Source of the DNA: Planosporangium flavigriseum
Lineage (GTDB): Bacteria > Actinomycetota > Actinomycetes > Mycobacteriales > Micromonosporaceae
Direction: 5' to 3'
Length of the DNA: 64,000 bases
NCBI RefSeq assembly: GCF_011947225.1
Contig: NZ_JAATVW010000009.1
Location: forward strand, 62,001-126,000
This document shows, in pieces, positions 34,458 to 43,513 of this stretch. Below the pieces are notes generated by a model. That model was not told where the DNA came from. It saw only the letters and a program-made list of their open reading frames with translations, and did not search any database. Each line of letters starts with the position of its first letter. Within the stretch, counting starts at the first letter, position 1. The translations under genes and the position numbers were made by a program.

Positions 34458-36449
34458 GTGACGGTCAGCCTTGAAGACATCTCCACGCCGGTTGCCGCGC
34501 CGACGCCCCGGCAATCCGCAGCCCGCAGGCTGCCCGCCAGGCTGTGGGCCCTGGCGGAGGTGCGCTGGGCGGCGCTCGCCACCGTGCTGTTCGCCCTCGG
34601 CGGCGCCGCGCAGCTGGCCGGGGCACCGCGGCCGGTGTGGTGGGGGCTGTACCTGGCCTGCTACGCGGCCGGCGGCTGGGAACCCGCGCTGGCTGGGCTA
34701 CGGGCGCTGCGGGACAAGAGCCTCGATGTCGACCTGCTGATGATCGTCGCCGCAGTCGCGGCCGCCGGCATTGGGCAGGTCTTCGACGGCGCGTTGCTGA
34801 TCGTCATCTTCGCCACCTCCGGCGCGCTGGAGGCGTTCGCCACCGCGCGGACCGCCGATTCGGTACGCGCCCTGCTCGATCTCGCACCGGAGAAGGCCAT
34901 CCGGGTCCGTCCCGACGGTGGCGAGGAGATCGTCGGCGCCGCAGTCCTCGAGGTCGGGGACGTGGTCCGGGTACGGCCGGGCGAGCGCGTCGGCGCCGAC
35001 GCCGTCGTCGTCGACGGGGCCAGCGAGGTCGACCAGGCCTCGATCACCGGCGAGCCGCTGCCGGCGTCCAAGTACCCCGGCGACGAGGTGTTCGCCGGCA
35101 CCCTCAACGGCACCGGTTCGTTCACCGCACGCGTACACCGCCCGGCCGGGGAATCGGTGATCGCCCGCATCGTCGCCCTGGTCGACGAGGCGTCCGCGAC
35201 GAAGGCCCGTACCCAGTTGTTCATCGAGAAGGTCGAACAGCGGTACTCGGTCGGCGTCGTCGTAGCCACTCTCGCGCTGTTCGCGATTCCGCTGGCGCTC
35301 GGCGCGGCGCTGCAGCCGACGCTGCTGCGGGCGATGACCTTCATGATCGTCGCCTCGCCGTGCGCGGTGGTGCTGGCCACGATGCCGCCGCTGCTGGCGG
35401 CGATCGCCAACGCCGGCCGCCACGGTGTGCTGGTCAAATCCGCCGTGGTCATGGAACAGCTTGCCGACAGCCAGGTGGTGGCGTTCGACAAGACCGGCAC
35501 CCTGACCGAGGGCGCCCCGCGCGTCGCCGAGATCCACCCCGCCGACCGGCTCAGCGGCGATGAGCTGCTGCGGCTGGCTGCCGGCGCCGAGTACCCCAGT
35601 GAGCATCCGCTGGCCACGGCGGTGCTGGCCGCCGCCCGCCAACGCGGACTGGCCGTCCCGGTGGCAGCGGGCTTCGCGTCCACCCCCGGCCGAGGAGTGT
35701 CCGCCACCGTCGAGGGGCGGCAGGTGTGGGTGGGCAGCCCCGCGCTGCTGGCCGACCTGTCACCGACGTCGGGTGGCACCGACGCGCTGGCGCAGGTCAC
35801 CGCCGCGGTCGATACTGCCGAGAACGCCGGTCGCACCGCCGTCGTGGTCATCGTCGACAACGTCCCCGCCGGTGTCCTTGCCCTCGCGGACCAGTCGCGC
35901 CCGCGCGCTGCCACCACCGTCCGCGCGCTGACCGTACTCACCGGCACTCCGCCGGTGCTGCTCACCGGCGACAACTCCGGCGCCGCCCGCCGCCTCGCCG
36001 ACGAGGTCGGCATCTCCGACCTGCACGCGGGACTGCTGCCTGCCGACAAGGTCGCCCGCGTACGGGACCTGCAACGCGACGGTCGGCGGGTACTGCTCGT
36101 CGGCGACGGCGTCAACGACGCCCCCGCCCTGGCCGCCGCCGACCTCGGCGTCGCCATGGGTCGTCACGCCTCCGACCTCGCGCTGCAGACAGCCGACGCG
36201 GTCATCGTCCGCGCCGAACTGCCCACCCTGCCCGCAGTCATCGCACTGTCGCGCCGAGCCCGGCGGCTCGTCGTGGCCAACCTCGTCATCGCCGCGACCT
36301 TCATCACCGTGCTGGTCGCCTGGGACCTGTTCGGCCACCTGCCACTGCCCCTCGGTGTGGCCGGCCACGAGGGCTCCACCGTCATCGTCGGCCTCAACGG
36401 CTTGCGCCTTCTCCGCGCCCGCGCGTGGCGCACCGAAATGATCAGCTAG
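34458..36449 (+). CDS. P1B-4 type heavy-metal-transporting ATPase (CtpD/CoaT-like)
   Basis: 663-residue membrane pump from GTG 34458; GTG 34389 is in frame but lies upstream of the operator. No N-terminal metal-binding domain is present. The actuator domain has TGEPLPAS, the metal-site helix has SPC (ASPCAVVLATMPP), the phosphorylation site is DKTGTLTEG, and the ATP domain has SEHPLA and GDGVNDAPAL. The last helices carry HEGST. SPC together with HEGGT/S is the P1B-4 signature for Co, Ni, Fe or Zn export. The divergent ArsR sensor with a His/Asp-rich tail is consistent. Confidence 0.93.
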   Translation: MTVSLEDISTPVAAPTPRQSAARRLPARLWALAEVRWAALATVLFALGGAAQLAGAPRPVWWGLYLACYAAGGWEPALAGLRALRDKSLDVDLLMIVAAVAAAGIGQVFDGALLIVIFATSGALEAFATARTADSVRALLDLAPEKAIRVRPDGGEEIVGAAVLEVGDVVRVRPGERVGADAVVVDGASEVDQASITGEPLPASKYPGDEVFAGTLNGTGSFTARVHRPAGESVIARIVALVDEASATKARTQLFIEKVEQRYSVGVVVATLALFAIPLALGAALQPTLLRAMTFMIVASPCAVVLATMPPLLAAIANAGRHGVLVKSAVVMEQLADSQVVAFDKTGTLTEGAPRVAEIHPADRLSGDELLRLAAGAEYPSEHPLATAVLAAARQRGLAVPVAAGFASTPGRGVSATVEGRQVWVGSPALLADLSPTSGGTDALAQVTAAVDTAENAGRTAVVVIVDNVPAGVLALADQSRPRAATTVRALTVLTGTPPVLLTGDNSGAARRLADEVGISDLHAGLLPADKVARVRDLQRDGRRVLLVGDGVNDAPALAAADLGVAMGRHASDLALQTADAVIVRAELPTLPAVIALSRRARRLVVANLVIAATFITVLVAWDLFGHLPLPLGVAGHEGSTVIVGLNGLRLLRARAWRTEMIS

Positions 36450-36678
36450 CGAAGTACGCCCCCGTCCCGTCGGGTGAGTGCGCTGCGCGCCATCACGAGC
36501 AGTGACCGACCGGTGCGGACCGCGCGACCGGGTTCCCGCGCTGCCGGCGGTATCGCCGAATCTTCGCCGGGACCATGCGCGTCGGCCGTGACCCGGTGGC
36601 ACTGAGGCGACTGGTCACGGCCTACGGCGAAAGGCGCTCGCGTTTAGCGATCAAGGCCTATTCGAGTATGGGATATCG

Positions 36679-37272
36679 TCACGCTGCGACGGCGCTGTCG
36701 GTGATAGGCCCGTTGTGTTTTGGGTGCTTCGCTGGCATGAACTCGGGCATGACGCGAAGTTCTACCCGTATGACCTGTTTTTGCAGTTCCGGATTGACTG
36801 GTGCGGCATCAGGTCGGCGACGGAATGTGTGCTTCGCCAGCCACAGGAATGCTGCAGCGATCCAGCCAGACGGCGAGCTGTTCAGGAGATGCTCGAGGTT
36901 CGCCGCCCTGAAGTCACTGAAGTACTTGAGGAGTGCCTGGCGATCCGTCAGTGGAACGCGGTCATTGAGCATGTCGTCGGTGATTGACGGAAGTCGCGTT
37001 TCGCCAAGCAGGACGACGGCCAGCATCACGTCGGAAAAAGAGTGTCTCTTCGCGTCTCGTATATGGGTCTCGATGAGGTCTAGTAGCTTGATTGCCCCCG
37101 GGCTGAGCTCTATTGCCCCGCTGAGTAAATCGTCGACCAGCGAATCTCGTAGATTCCACAGGTGATTGCGGAATCTGCTATGTGCCCAGTTGGAAAGCTG
37201 GAGTATCAGGCCTACTGGCAGCAGCGCAGCCGCTAGGAGCATGAACGAGAGCGCTAGCGAAGATCCATTCAT
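36679..37272 (-). CDS. Hypothetical membrane-anchored protein
   Basis: 197 residues, no family recognised. The N-terminus is a membrane helix (LALSFMLLAAALLPVGLIL). The body is helical (GAIKLLDLIETHIRDAKRHS, FSDVMLAVVLLGETRLPS) with a second weak hydrophobic stretch (SGWIAAAFLWLAK). Codon usage and GC content are clearly lower than in the neighbours, suggesting acquisition. The ATG has GGGAG upstream. A 40-codon frame lies 34 bases upstream on the same strand. The 229 bases between this stop and the metal ATPase contain nothing recognisable. Confidence 0.65.
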   Translation of the reverse strand: MNGSSLALSFMLLAAALLPVGLILQLSNWAHSRFRNHLWNLRDSLVDDLLSGAIELSPGAIKLLDLIETHIRDAKRHSFSDVMLAVVLLGETRLPSITDDMLNDRVPLTDRQALLKYFSDFRAANLEHLLNSSPSGWIAAAFLWLAKHTFRRRPDAAPVNPELQKQVIRVELRVMPEFMPAKHPKHNGPITDSAVAA

Positions 37273-37306
37273 CGTGCGTCTCCCGTGATAGAGGTCCCTT
37301 GCCTGC

Positions 37307-37429
37307 TTACGCTGCAGCTTCGGGTGGCGACTGCCGTAGTTGCAGCAGGGTGCGCTCGAGACTGTCCGCCCGCCCTCGAATGCGATCTATTTCTTTTTGT
37401 CCGTGGCTCCGCGTTGACGAGCGTGACAT
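37307..37429 (-). CDS. Possible 40-residue helical peptide upstream of the membrane protein
   Basis: A frame from ATG 37429 to TAA 37307 encodes a charged, helix-favouring peptide (GQKEIDRIRGRADSLERTLL, ending QSPPEAAA). It lacks an obvious ribosome binding site, so it could be leaderless or not translated. Amphipathic spacing of leucines suggests a coiled coil. It ends 34 bases before the next gene, in the same direction and with the same low-GC composition. Confidence 0.4.
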   Translation of the reverse strand: MSRSSTRSHGQKEIDRIRGRADSLERTLLQLRQSPPEAAA

Positions 37430-37794
37430 CGACAAACTTAACGCTTCACGGTCTGGCGTGCTGCCCCGTGGTGCGCCCGGTAGGGCTGAGCGGTGGCGGT
37501 TGCTGCGTACGGATGCAGCGAAAGGTGTCGATGTCCTTGGTTGGCGCAGTGAAGTCGGGCGTATGCAACCGCAGGCGCTTGTCTGCCGCAGGCGTTGTCG
37601 ACGGGACGGCGGCCGATTGTCCTCTGACCTGCGCTAATGTTGCGCCCTGCGCCAGGTTGACTCCAGCGCGTATTGAGGAGGGGTCGGATCACGTTAGGGA
37701 GGCAAGAGACGTGACGCTCGCCTCTCCGGGAACCTCCCGGGTCGAGTCGACGACTACCTGATTCGATGCTGCTGAGCGATTTTTGGGAGGGTTG
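37430..37794. other. Intergenic region, nothing recognised
   Basis: About 365 bases between the possible small gene (minus) and the lipoprotein gene (plus). Open frames exist but have no homology or start signals. Promoters for both directions probably lie here. Confidence 0.4.
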
Positions 37795-38367
37795 ATGCGC
37801 GAGCGTACTGCTCGTCCAGGCCGGGTGAAGGTCGGAATGTCGATTGTTGGCCTGCTTGCCGTCGCGGCGCTGGCTGGGTGTGGCGGAAAGGCCCACACTC
37901 CGACCGATACGCCGGCCAGCGCCCACGGAGTGCCCTCCGGCATGTCGATGGGTGACCCCTCGGCGACCCCCGCAGACAAGATCGACGGTGCGAAGAAGTC
38001 GACCTTCACGCTGCTCGACACCCGGCCGCCCGGCACCGACAGCGCGGCCGGAACAGCTTGGCTGGCCCAGAACGACAAGGGCACGACGGTCACGATCACG
38101 ATGACCGGACTCAAGCCGGGCAAGGAGTACATGGCCCACCTGCACGCGCAGGCCTGCGCCAAGGACAACGGCGGTCCGCACTTCATGTTCGACCCGGCCG
38201 GCCCGACGACGCCGCCCAACGAGGTGCACCTGGGCTTCACCGCCGATGCCGCCGGCAAGGCGACGGTGACGGTCGCCAACGACCGCAAGGTCGGCGATGG
38301 TGCCCGCGCGCTGGTCGTGCACCCCATGGACGCGATGGACAACAGGTTGGCATGCGCCGACTTCTGA
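37795..38367 (+). CDS. Lipoprotein with superoxide-dismutase/CHRD-like domain
   Basis: 190 residues. Signal peptide with lipobox VAALAGC. After a His/Met-containing linker (SAHGVPSGMSMGD) a beta-rich domain follows with VTITMTGLKPGKEYMAHLHA, CAKDNGGPHFMFDP and NEVHLGFTADAAGKATVTV, resembling Cu-Zn superoxide dismutase-like or CHRD domains of exported actinobacterial proteins. Full SOD metal ligands cannot be confirmed. GGGAGGG precedes the ATG at 37795. The last 16 bases overlap the CopC-like gene, so the two exported proteins are coupled and probably related to copper or oxidative stress. Confidence 0.75.
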   Translation: MRERTARPGRVKVGMSIVGLLAVAALAGCGGKAHTPTDTPASAHGVPSGMSMGDPSATPADKIDGAKKSTFTLLDTRPPGTDSAAGTAWLAQNDKGTTVTITMTGLKPGKEYMAHLHAQACAKDNGGPHFMFDPAGPTTPPNEVHLGFTADAAGKATVTVANDRKVGDGARALVVHPMDAMDNRLACADF

Positions 38368-38912
38368 CCATCCTGATGCTGGCCGCGGGGATGCTCACCG
38401 TCCCCGCGCCGGCATCGGCGCACAGTGGCCTGGTCAGCGCCTCGCCCGGCCCCGGCGACAAGATCGCCCCCGGTGCGCAGGCCGTGGCCCTGACGTTCGG
38501 CCCGCTACGCGATCAGGGGCCGCACCGGGTCAGCGTATCCGGCCCCGATGACAAGCCAGTGGCTTCGGGGCAGCCGGTACTGGTCGACGGCAGCACGCTC
38601 TGCCTCTCGGTGACCGCGCTGCAGCGGCCGGGGGTGTACGCGGTGTCGTATTCGACGGTGGCCAGAGACGGTGACGCGCAGCAGAGCAAGTTCTACTTCC
38701 AGGTCGTGGAGTCCGGCGGCCGGGTCGCAGACGCGGCCGCGTGCCAGGGCCACCGGCTGCCGTCGCCCACGATCCAGGCGCAACAGCACGCTTCGAGCAA
38801 CCGGATCCTGACGATCGTGTTCTGCACCATTTTGCTGATCAAGGCCGGTGCCACGGTCGCGATCGTGCGCGTGATGCGCAAGCGCCGGCGGCGCACGGCC
38901 GACATCGGCTGA
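38352..38912 (+). CDS. CopC-domain exported protein with C-terminal membrane anchor
   Basis: 186 residues. Signal peptide ends in APASA with mature N-terminal His (HSGLVSASPGPGDKIAPGAQ), the usual CopC start. The Ig-like beta domain follows and a C-terminal helix (ILTIVFCTILLIKAGATVAIV) anchors it, with a basic tail inside. The second CopC copper site, normally in a DGHPVSG turn, is replaced by RDGDAQQSK, so one histidine ligand is missing. Copper binding may therefore be weak or altered. It overlaps the preceding lipoprotein gene. Confidence 0.82.
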   Translation: MRRLLTILMLAAGMLTVPAPASAHSGLVSASPGPGDKIAPGAQAVALTFGPLRDQGPHRVSVSGPDDKPVASGQPVLVDGSTLCLSVTALQRPGVYAVSYSTVARDGDAQQSKFYFQVVESGGRVADAAACQGHRLPSPTIQAQQHASSNRILTIVFCTILLIKAGATVAIVRVMRKRRRRTADIG

Positions 38913-38922
38913 CAAAATCTAC

Positions 38923-38937
38923 CCGGGGCGGCCCCGG
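38923..38937. terminator. Short hairpin between convergent genes
   Basis: CCGGGGC-G-GCCCCGG is a near-perfect GC-rich palindrome in the 25-base gap between the convergent CopC-like and LysR stop codons; it would fold with a 3-base loop. No T-tract. Confidence 0.5.
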
Positions 38938-39849
38938 CTAACCGGCCGCTGCGGCGCCGGTGTCGTTTCGGTACACGCTCAGCGCCACCTCGACGAAGTT
39001 CTGCACCGTACGCGACAGCGCCCGCTCGGGCGAGTACGCGATCGACACCTCCGTGTTGGCGGCCGCGTCCTCCAGCGCGAGGTAGCGCAGGCTGGGCAGC
39101 CTGAGCGACCGCAGCGAGTCGGGCACGATCGCCACGCCCGCGTCGCTGGCCACGAGGCCCAGAATCGTCGGGAACTGGACGGCCTCCTCGGCGGGTTCGA
39201 GGCGGAACCCGGCGGCGTGACACAGCCCGGCGATGTGGTCGTACAGCAGCGACACCCGGTGGCGCGGGAAGATGATGAACCGCTCGCCGGCCAGCGAGGC
39301 GAGCGTCACGCTGCGCTGTCCGGCCAGGCGGTGGGATTCGTGCACCGCGAGGTACAGACGCTCGCGTACGAGCGGGCGGATGACGAGATCGTCGACCACG
39401 CCCGCCTCGCGCACGATGCCGACGTCGAGTCGGCCCTCCCGGAGGTCGTCGAACTGGGCCGGTGTGGTCATTTCGTGCAGTTGCAGGTCGATCCCTGGCC
39501 AGCGCTGGTGCAGGGCCTTCGTCACGTTGGGGATGATCTGGAGTGCCGCCGACGAGACGAAGGCGAGGCGAAGGACGCCCGCCTCACCGTTCGCCGCCTG
39601 AGTGACCGACGTCCTGGCTCGCTCCACGCTGGCGAGCACGCGCCGAGCCTCCGACTGCATGGCCCGGCCCGCGTCGGTCAGCTCCACCCTGCGCGTCGTC
39701 CGGATGAACAGCGGTGTGCCCAGCTCACGCTCCAGGCGGCGGATCTGCTGACTCAGGCCGGGTTGGGCGATGCGCAGATGCTCGGCGGCGCGGCCGAAAT
39801 GTAGTTCGTCCGCGACGGCGAGGAAGTAGCGCAGCTGCGAGAGCTCCAT
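38938..39849 (-). CDS. LysR family regulator of the M19/RidA/ABC operon
   Basis: 303 residues. The conserved opening MELSQLRYFLAVADELHFGR and QPGLSQQIRRLERELGTPLF are followed by the effector domain (LRLAFVSSAALQIIPNV, FIIFPRHRVSLLYDHI), of the BenM/CatM-like branch. Divergent from the operon starting at 39968, with an AT-rich dyad in the shared promoter. Likely activates that operon with a pathway intermediate as inducer. Confidence 0.93.
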   Translation of the reverse strand: MELSQLRYFLAVADELHFGRAAEHLRIAQPGLSQQIRRLERELGTPLFIRTTRRVELTDAGRAMQSEARRVLASVERARTSVTQAANGEAGVLRLAFVSSAALQIIPNVTKALHQRWPGIDLQLHEMTTPAQFDDLREGRLDVGIVREAGVVDDLVIRPLVRERLYLAVHESHRLAGQRSVTLASLAGERFIIFPRHRVSLLYDHIAGLCHAAGFRLEPAEEAVQFPTILGLVASDAGVAIVPDSLRSLRLPSLRYLALEDAAANTEVSIAYSPERALSRTVQNFVEVALSVYRNDTGAAAAG

Positions 39850-39853
39850 CGAT

Positions 39854-39869
39854 TAAGCATATTCGCTTA
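39854..39869. promoter_or_regulatory. Putative LysR operator (TAAGC-N6-GCTTA)
   Basis: An AT-rich perfect dyad, unusual in this GC-rich sequence, just upstream of the LysR start and within the 118-base divergent region. It fits the LysR autoregulatory/activation site position. Confidence 0.5.
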
Positions 39870-39967
39870 TTAATCTTGCGTCGATTGGTCTTTGTGTTCC
39901 GAATGATGTCGTCCTTACGCTCATCGCCATCGTGGACATCAAGTACGGATTCCGCAGGGGAGAACCG

Positions 39968-40981
39968 GTGGCTCAGCCGAACACAGCGAACCGCGGCAGC
40001 GACGTCTGGAGGGAGGACTTCCTCGTCATCGACGGTCTGCAGATCACCAACTGGGATCGCGCGGCCCTGGAGGAGCTTCGCACCGGGGGAGTGTCGGGAG
40101 TCAACGCGACCTGCGCGGTCTGGGAAGGGCCGACCGAGGCGCTGCGCAACATCGGCGACTGGTACCAGCTGGCGCGCAAGCACAGCGACCTGGTGACCCT
40201 CGCGTCCACCGTGGGCGACATCGTGGCGGCCAAGGCGGAGGGCCGGATCGCCGTCCTGCTCGGGTTCCAGAACACCTCGCCCTTCGCCGACGACTACACC
40301 CTCGTCGAGGTGTTCCACCGCCTCGGCGTACGGATCGCGCAGTTGACGTACAACATTCAGAACGTCGTCGGAGGCGCCTGCTACGACCCGGAGGACTCGG
40401 GCCTCACCCGCTTCGGGCGCAACATCGTCGCCGAGATGAACCGCGTCGGCATGCTGGTCGACCTCTCCCACGTCGGCAACCGCACCTGCCGGGATGCCAT
40501 CGACGCCTCGGCCACCCCGGTGGCGATCACCCACGCCAACCCGACGTGGTTCTTCGACACCGCCCGCAACAAGCCAGCCGACGTCATCAAGGCCCTCGTC
40601 GACCGCGGCGGGATCCTGGGCTGCTGCCTCTACCCGAACGTCCTCGGCGGCGCCCGGGTCACCCGCGAGCAGTTCTGCGAGATGGTGGTACGCCTGGTCG
40701 ACGAGATCGGCATCGAACACGTCGCGATCGGCAGCGACTGCGCCCGAAACTGGGACGACGACTACGTCGGCTGGCTGCGCAACGGCCGGTGGCAGCCGCC
40801 GAGCGGCGACGGGGACAAGCCCACCTGGCCGTCGTGGCCGAGTTGGTTCACCGGCCCGGAGGACTTCCCGACCCTCACCGAGGGACTGTTCGACGCCGGC
40901 CTGAACGACGACGACGTGGCGCGGGTCCTGGGCGGCAACTGGCTGAACCTGTTCGAGACCGTCTTCGAGGGGAGCGCGTGA
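39968..40981 (+). CDS. Atypical M19 (membrane dipeptidase) family protein
   Basis: 337 residues from the GTG at 39968, with AGGGGAG upstream; GTG 39932 is in frame but lacks a binding site. The M19 fold is clear (LVDLSHVGNRTCRDAI, VAITHANPTW, HVAIGSDC). But the metal ligands of the first half differ: the usual DGHNDxP reads DGLQITNWD, and the bridging glutamate of the IEGG region reads GFQNTSPF. His in SHV and THAN remain. The protein may use another metal arrangement or act on a non-peptide amide; this is inference. First gene of a seven-to-eight-gene operon. Confidence 0.85.
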   Translation: MAQPNTANRGSDVWREDFLVIDGLQITNWDRAALEELRTGGVSGVNATCAVWEGPTEALRNIGDWYQLARKHSDLVTLASTVGDIVAAKAEGRIAVLLGFQNTSPFADDYTLVEVFHRLGVRIAQLTYNIQNVVGGACYDPEDSGLTRFGRNIVAEMNRVGMLVDLSHVGNRTCRDAIDASATPVAITHANPTWFFDTARNKPADVIKALVDRGGILGCCLYPNVLGGARVTREQFCEMVVRLVDEIGIEHVAIGSDCARNWDDDYVGWLRNGRWQPPSGDGDKPTWPSWPSWFTGPEDFPTLTEGLFDAGLNDDDVARVLGGNWLNLFETVFEGSA

Positions 40982-41379
40982 TGCCCGCTTCGATCCGAAT
41001 CATTCCGCACGCGGACGGCCAGGACCGTCCGTACCAGGCGGCGACGGTGCACGGGGGCGTCGTCTACCCGTGCGGGCAGGTCCCGGTACGTACGGACGGA
41101 GTCGTCCCGGCCGATTTCGCCGAGCAGGTCACGGTATGTCTGGACAATCTGGAGCGCGTTCTCCACGCCGCAGGGTCAGACCTAGATCACTTGCTGCAAC
41201 TCACCGTGTACCTTGCCGATCTAGCCGATTTCGACGCGTACAACGCCGCCTACCTGGCGCGACTGCGCGGACGACCGCTTCCACCTCGCACCACCGTGCA
41301 GGTTGCGGGGTTCCGCGGCGGCAAGCGGATCGAAATCAGCGCCATCGCGGCCGTTGCATCAGCTGACCAGGGAAGTTAG
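40981..41379 (+). CDS. RidA (YjgF/UK114) family protein
   Basis: 132 residues. Typical RidA features: [59 protein letters not shown] and [19 protein letters not shown], with the conserved arginine in PPRTTV that binds the substrate carboxylate. The family hydrolyses reactive enamines/imines or has pathway-specific deaminase roles. The ATG overlaps the M19-like stop (TGATG), so it is translated with it. Its place among catabolic genes suggests a pathway-specific function. Confidence 0.93.
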   Translation: MPASIRIIPHADGQDRPYQAATVHGGVVYPCGQVPVRTDGVVPADFAEQVTVCLDNLERVLHAAGSDLDHLLQLTVYLADLADFDAYNAAYLARLRGRPLPPRTTVQVAGFRGGKRIEISAIAAVASADQGS

Positions 41380-41381
41380 CC

Positions 41382-42176
41382 ATGGACAAATATGACACTC
41401 CGCAGGGTAGCGCCGGCCCGGCCGCCTTCGTGCGGGCTGCGAACATCGTGAAGGCGTACGGCGACCACCGGGCCGTCGACGACGTGTCGATGGACCTGAA
41501 GGCGGGCGAGGTCGTCTCCATCATCGGCCCCAGCGGCGCCGGCAAGAGCACGTTCCTGCGCTGCCTCAACTTCCTGGAGATGCCCACGGCGGGCGCGGTG
41601 ACGATCGGCGACCGGTCGGTCGCGGTCGGCCCGGACCACGCGACGCCGTCGCGTAAGGACCTCGCCGCGCTGCGCCGCAACGTCGGCATGGTGTTCCAGT
41701 CGTTCAACCTGTTCCCGCACCTCACGGCGCTGCGCAACATCTCCCTGCCGCAGGAGCGGGTGCTCGGCCGGTCCCGGCAGGAGGCCGACGAGCGCTCCCG
41801 CGCGCTGCTGGCGCGGGTCGGGCTGAAGGACAAGGCGGACAGCTACCCGTCGCGCTGCTCCGGCGGCCAGCAGCAGCGCATCGCGATCGCGCGGGCCCTG
41901 GCCCTCGACCCGGCCGTGATGCTGTTCGACGAGCCGACCTCGGCGCTGGACCCGGAGGTCGGCATGGAGGTCCTCGCCGTCATGCGCGAACTCGCCGGCG
42001 ACGGAATGACCATGGTGGTCGTCACCCACGAGATGGCCTTCGCCCGCGACGTCTCCGACCGGGTCGTGGTCATGGTGGACGGGGCCGTCGTCGAGGACGG
42101 CAGCCCCGAGGTGGTCATGAGTGACCCGACGAACGCGCGGACCCGGCAGTTCCTGAGCGCGGTGCTCGGCCGATGA
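41382..42176 (+). CDS. Polar amino acid ABC importer ATPase (GlnQ/HisP-like)
   Basis: 264 residues. Walker [11 protein letters not shown]-loop [13 protein letters not shown], signature [14 protein letters not shown], Walker [13 protein letters not shown], switch VVVTHEM. All motifs of the polar-amino-acid ATPase group are intact. It starts two bases after the RidA stop and overlaps the first permease by 4 bases. Confidence 0.95.
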   Translation: MDKYDTPQGSAGPAAFVRAANIVKAYGDHRAVDDVSMDLKAGEVVSIIGPSGAGKSTFLRCLNFLEMPTAGAVTIGDRSVAVGPDHATPSRKDLAALRRNVGMVFQSFNLFPHLTALRNISLPQERVLGRSRQEADERSRALLARVGLKDKADSYPSRCSGGQQQRIAIARALALDPAVMLFDEPTSALDPEVGMEVLAVMRELAGDGMTMVVVTHEMAFARDVSDRVVVMVDGAVVEDGSPEVVMSDPTNARTRQFLSAVLGR

Positions 42177-42820
42177 ACACGCAGAGTCTGGTCTACCTGC
42201 TCGGTGGGGTCGTCGGCACCCTTGTCATCACGGGCGCCGCCTTCGCCATCGGAGCGGTGCTGGGTGCCCCGGTCGCATGGGCGCAGCGCTCCCGCTTCTT
42301 CCCGGTACGCGCGCTGATCCGTACCTATGTGGAGATCATTCGCGCGGTGCCGCCGCTGGTCTGGATTTTCGTCGTCTTCTTCGGCCTGCCCGAGGTGGGG
42401 GTGAGCCTCCAGCCGCTCACCGCCGCCATCGTCACGCTCGGCGTCATCGCGTCGAGCTACCTGGCGGAGATCTACCGGGGCGGCCTGGCCGCCATCCACC
42501 GGGGACAGTGGGAAGCCTGCGCGGCCCTGGGGATGAGCGGGCTCGACACCGCCAGGCACGTGGTCGCGCCGCAGGTGCTCCGGGTCATCCTGCCCACCGC
42601 GGCGACCTACCTCATCGGGCTGTTGAAGGACTCCGCGCTCGCCTCGGCGATCGGCGTGGCCGAGATCGCGTTCCGGGCTAACGCCGAGACGCAGCGGACC
42701 GGGCTGGGGCTCACGTTCTTCGTCGCGGCCGGCGTCCTCTACGTCCTGCTGAGCCTGCCGCTGGCGGCGATGTCCCGTCGGCTCGACAGCCGCATCCGTG
42801 CGCGCTACGCGATGACGTGA
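42173..42820 (+). CDS. Polar amino acid ABC importer permease 1 (HisM/GlnP type)
   Basis: 215 residues with about five membrane helices. It shows the family start region ([21 protein letters not shown]), [20 protein letters not shown], and the coupling EAA-type loop [20 protein letters not shown]. Start overlaps the ATPase stop in ATGA. Forms a heterodimeric channel with the next gene. Confidence 0.94.
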   Translation: MNTQSLVYLLGGVVGTLVITGAAFAIGAVLGAPVAWAQRSRFFPVRALIRTYVEIIRAVPPLVWIFVVFFGLPEVGVSLQPLTAAIVTLGVIASSYLAEIYRGGLAAIHRGQWEACAALGMSGLDTARHVVAPQVLRVILPTAATYLIGLLKDSALASAIGVAEIAFRANAETQRTGLGLTFFVAAGVLYVLLSLPLAAMSRRLDSRIRARYAMT

Positions 42821-42833
42821 TGGGGGCGCTCTC

Positions 42834-43475
42834 ATGAAATGGACGGAGTACCTTCCGGAGCTCGCGAGTGGCCTCGGCGTCGCCCTGCGGCTCACCGGAC
42901 TCTCGCTGCTGCTGGGTTTCCCGCTGGGCCTGGTGCTGGCGAAGCTGACCGACAGCCGGGTACGCGCGCTCCGGCTCGTCGCCGTGGGCCTGGTCGAGAT
43001 CGGGCGCGGGCTGCCGCTGCTCGTGCTCCTGTACCTGGTGTACCAGGGTCTGCCCCAGGTCGGGCTGACGGCGACCGCCATGGTCTCGGCCGTAGCCGCG
43101 TTCACCTGGTCCGCGGCCGCCTACTCGGCCGAGGTCATCCGTGCCTGCCTGGTGGCGGTCCCGGTCGGCCAGCGCGAGGCCGCCATCGCGGCGGGCATGA
43201 GTGACCGCGACACGTTCCGGTTCGTCATCTTGCCGCAGGCGGCACGGCTCGCGGTGCCGCCGCTGATGAACCTGGCGGTCCAGTGGTTCCAGTTCACGTC
43301 CCTGGCCTACGTCATCACGCTGCCCGAGATCATGCAGGCGGCGTACCTGCTGGGCACGGTCAACTTCGACTACCTGTCCGTCTTCCTCGCGGCGGGCTTC
43401 CTCTACGCCGCCGTCACGATTCCAGCGTCCGGCCTGGTCTCTCTCGTCGAGAAACGACTCAGCCGGCACTTGTAG
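42834..43475 (+). CDS. Polar amino acid ABC importer permease 2 (HisQ/GlnP type)
   Basis: 213 residues, membrane permease. Family features: EIGRGLPLLVLLYLVYQGLP, SAEVIRACLVAVPVGQREAA, AAGMSDRDTFRFVILPQAAR (EAA loop), and YLSVFLAAGFLYAAVTIP. Starts 13 bases after permease 1. Confidence 0.94.
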   Translation: MKWTEYLPELASGLGVALRLTGLSLLLGFPLGLVLAKLTDSRVRALRLVAVGLVEIGRGLPLLVLLYLVYQGLPQVGLTATAMVSAVAAFTWSAAAYSAEVIRACLVAVPVGQREAAIAAGMSDRDTFRFVILPQAARLAVPPLMNLAVQWFQFTSLAYVITLPEIMQAAYLLGTVNFDYLSVFLAAGFLYAAVTIPASGLVSLVEKRLSRHL

Positions 43476-43513
43476 ATTCCGCGCCCACCTGTCCGTCAGA
43501 AAGGTCCTCAACG

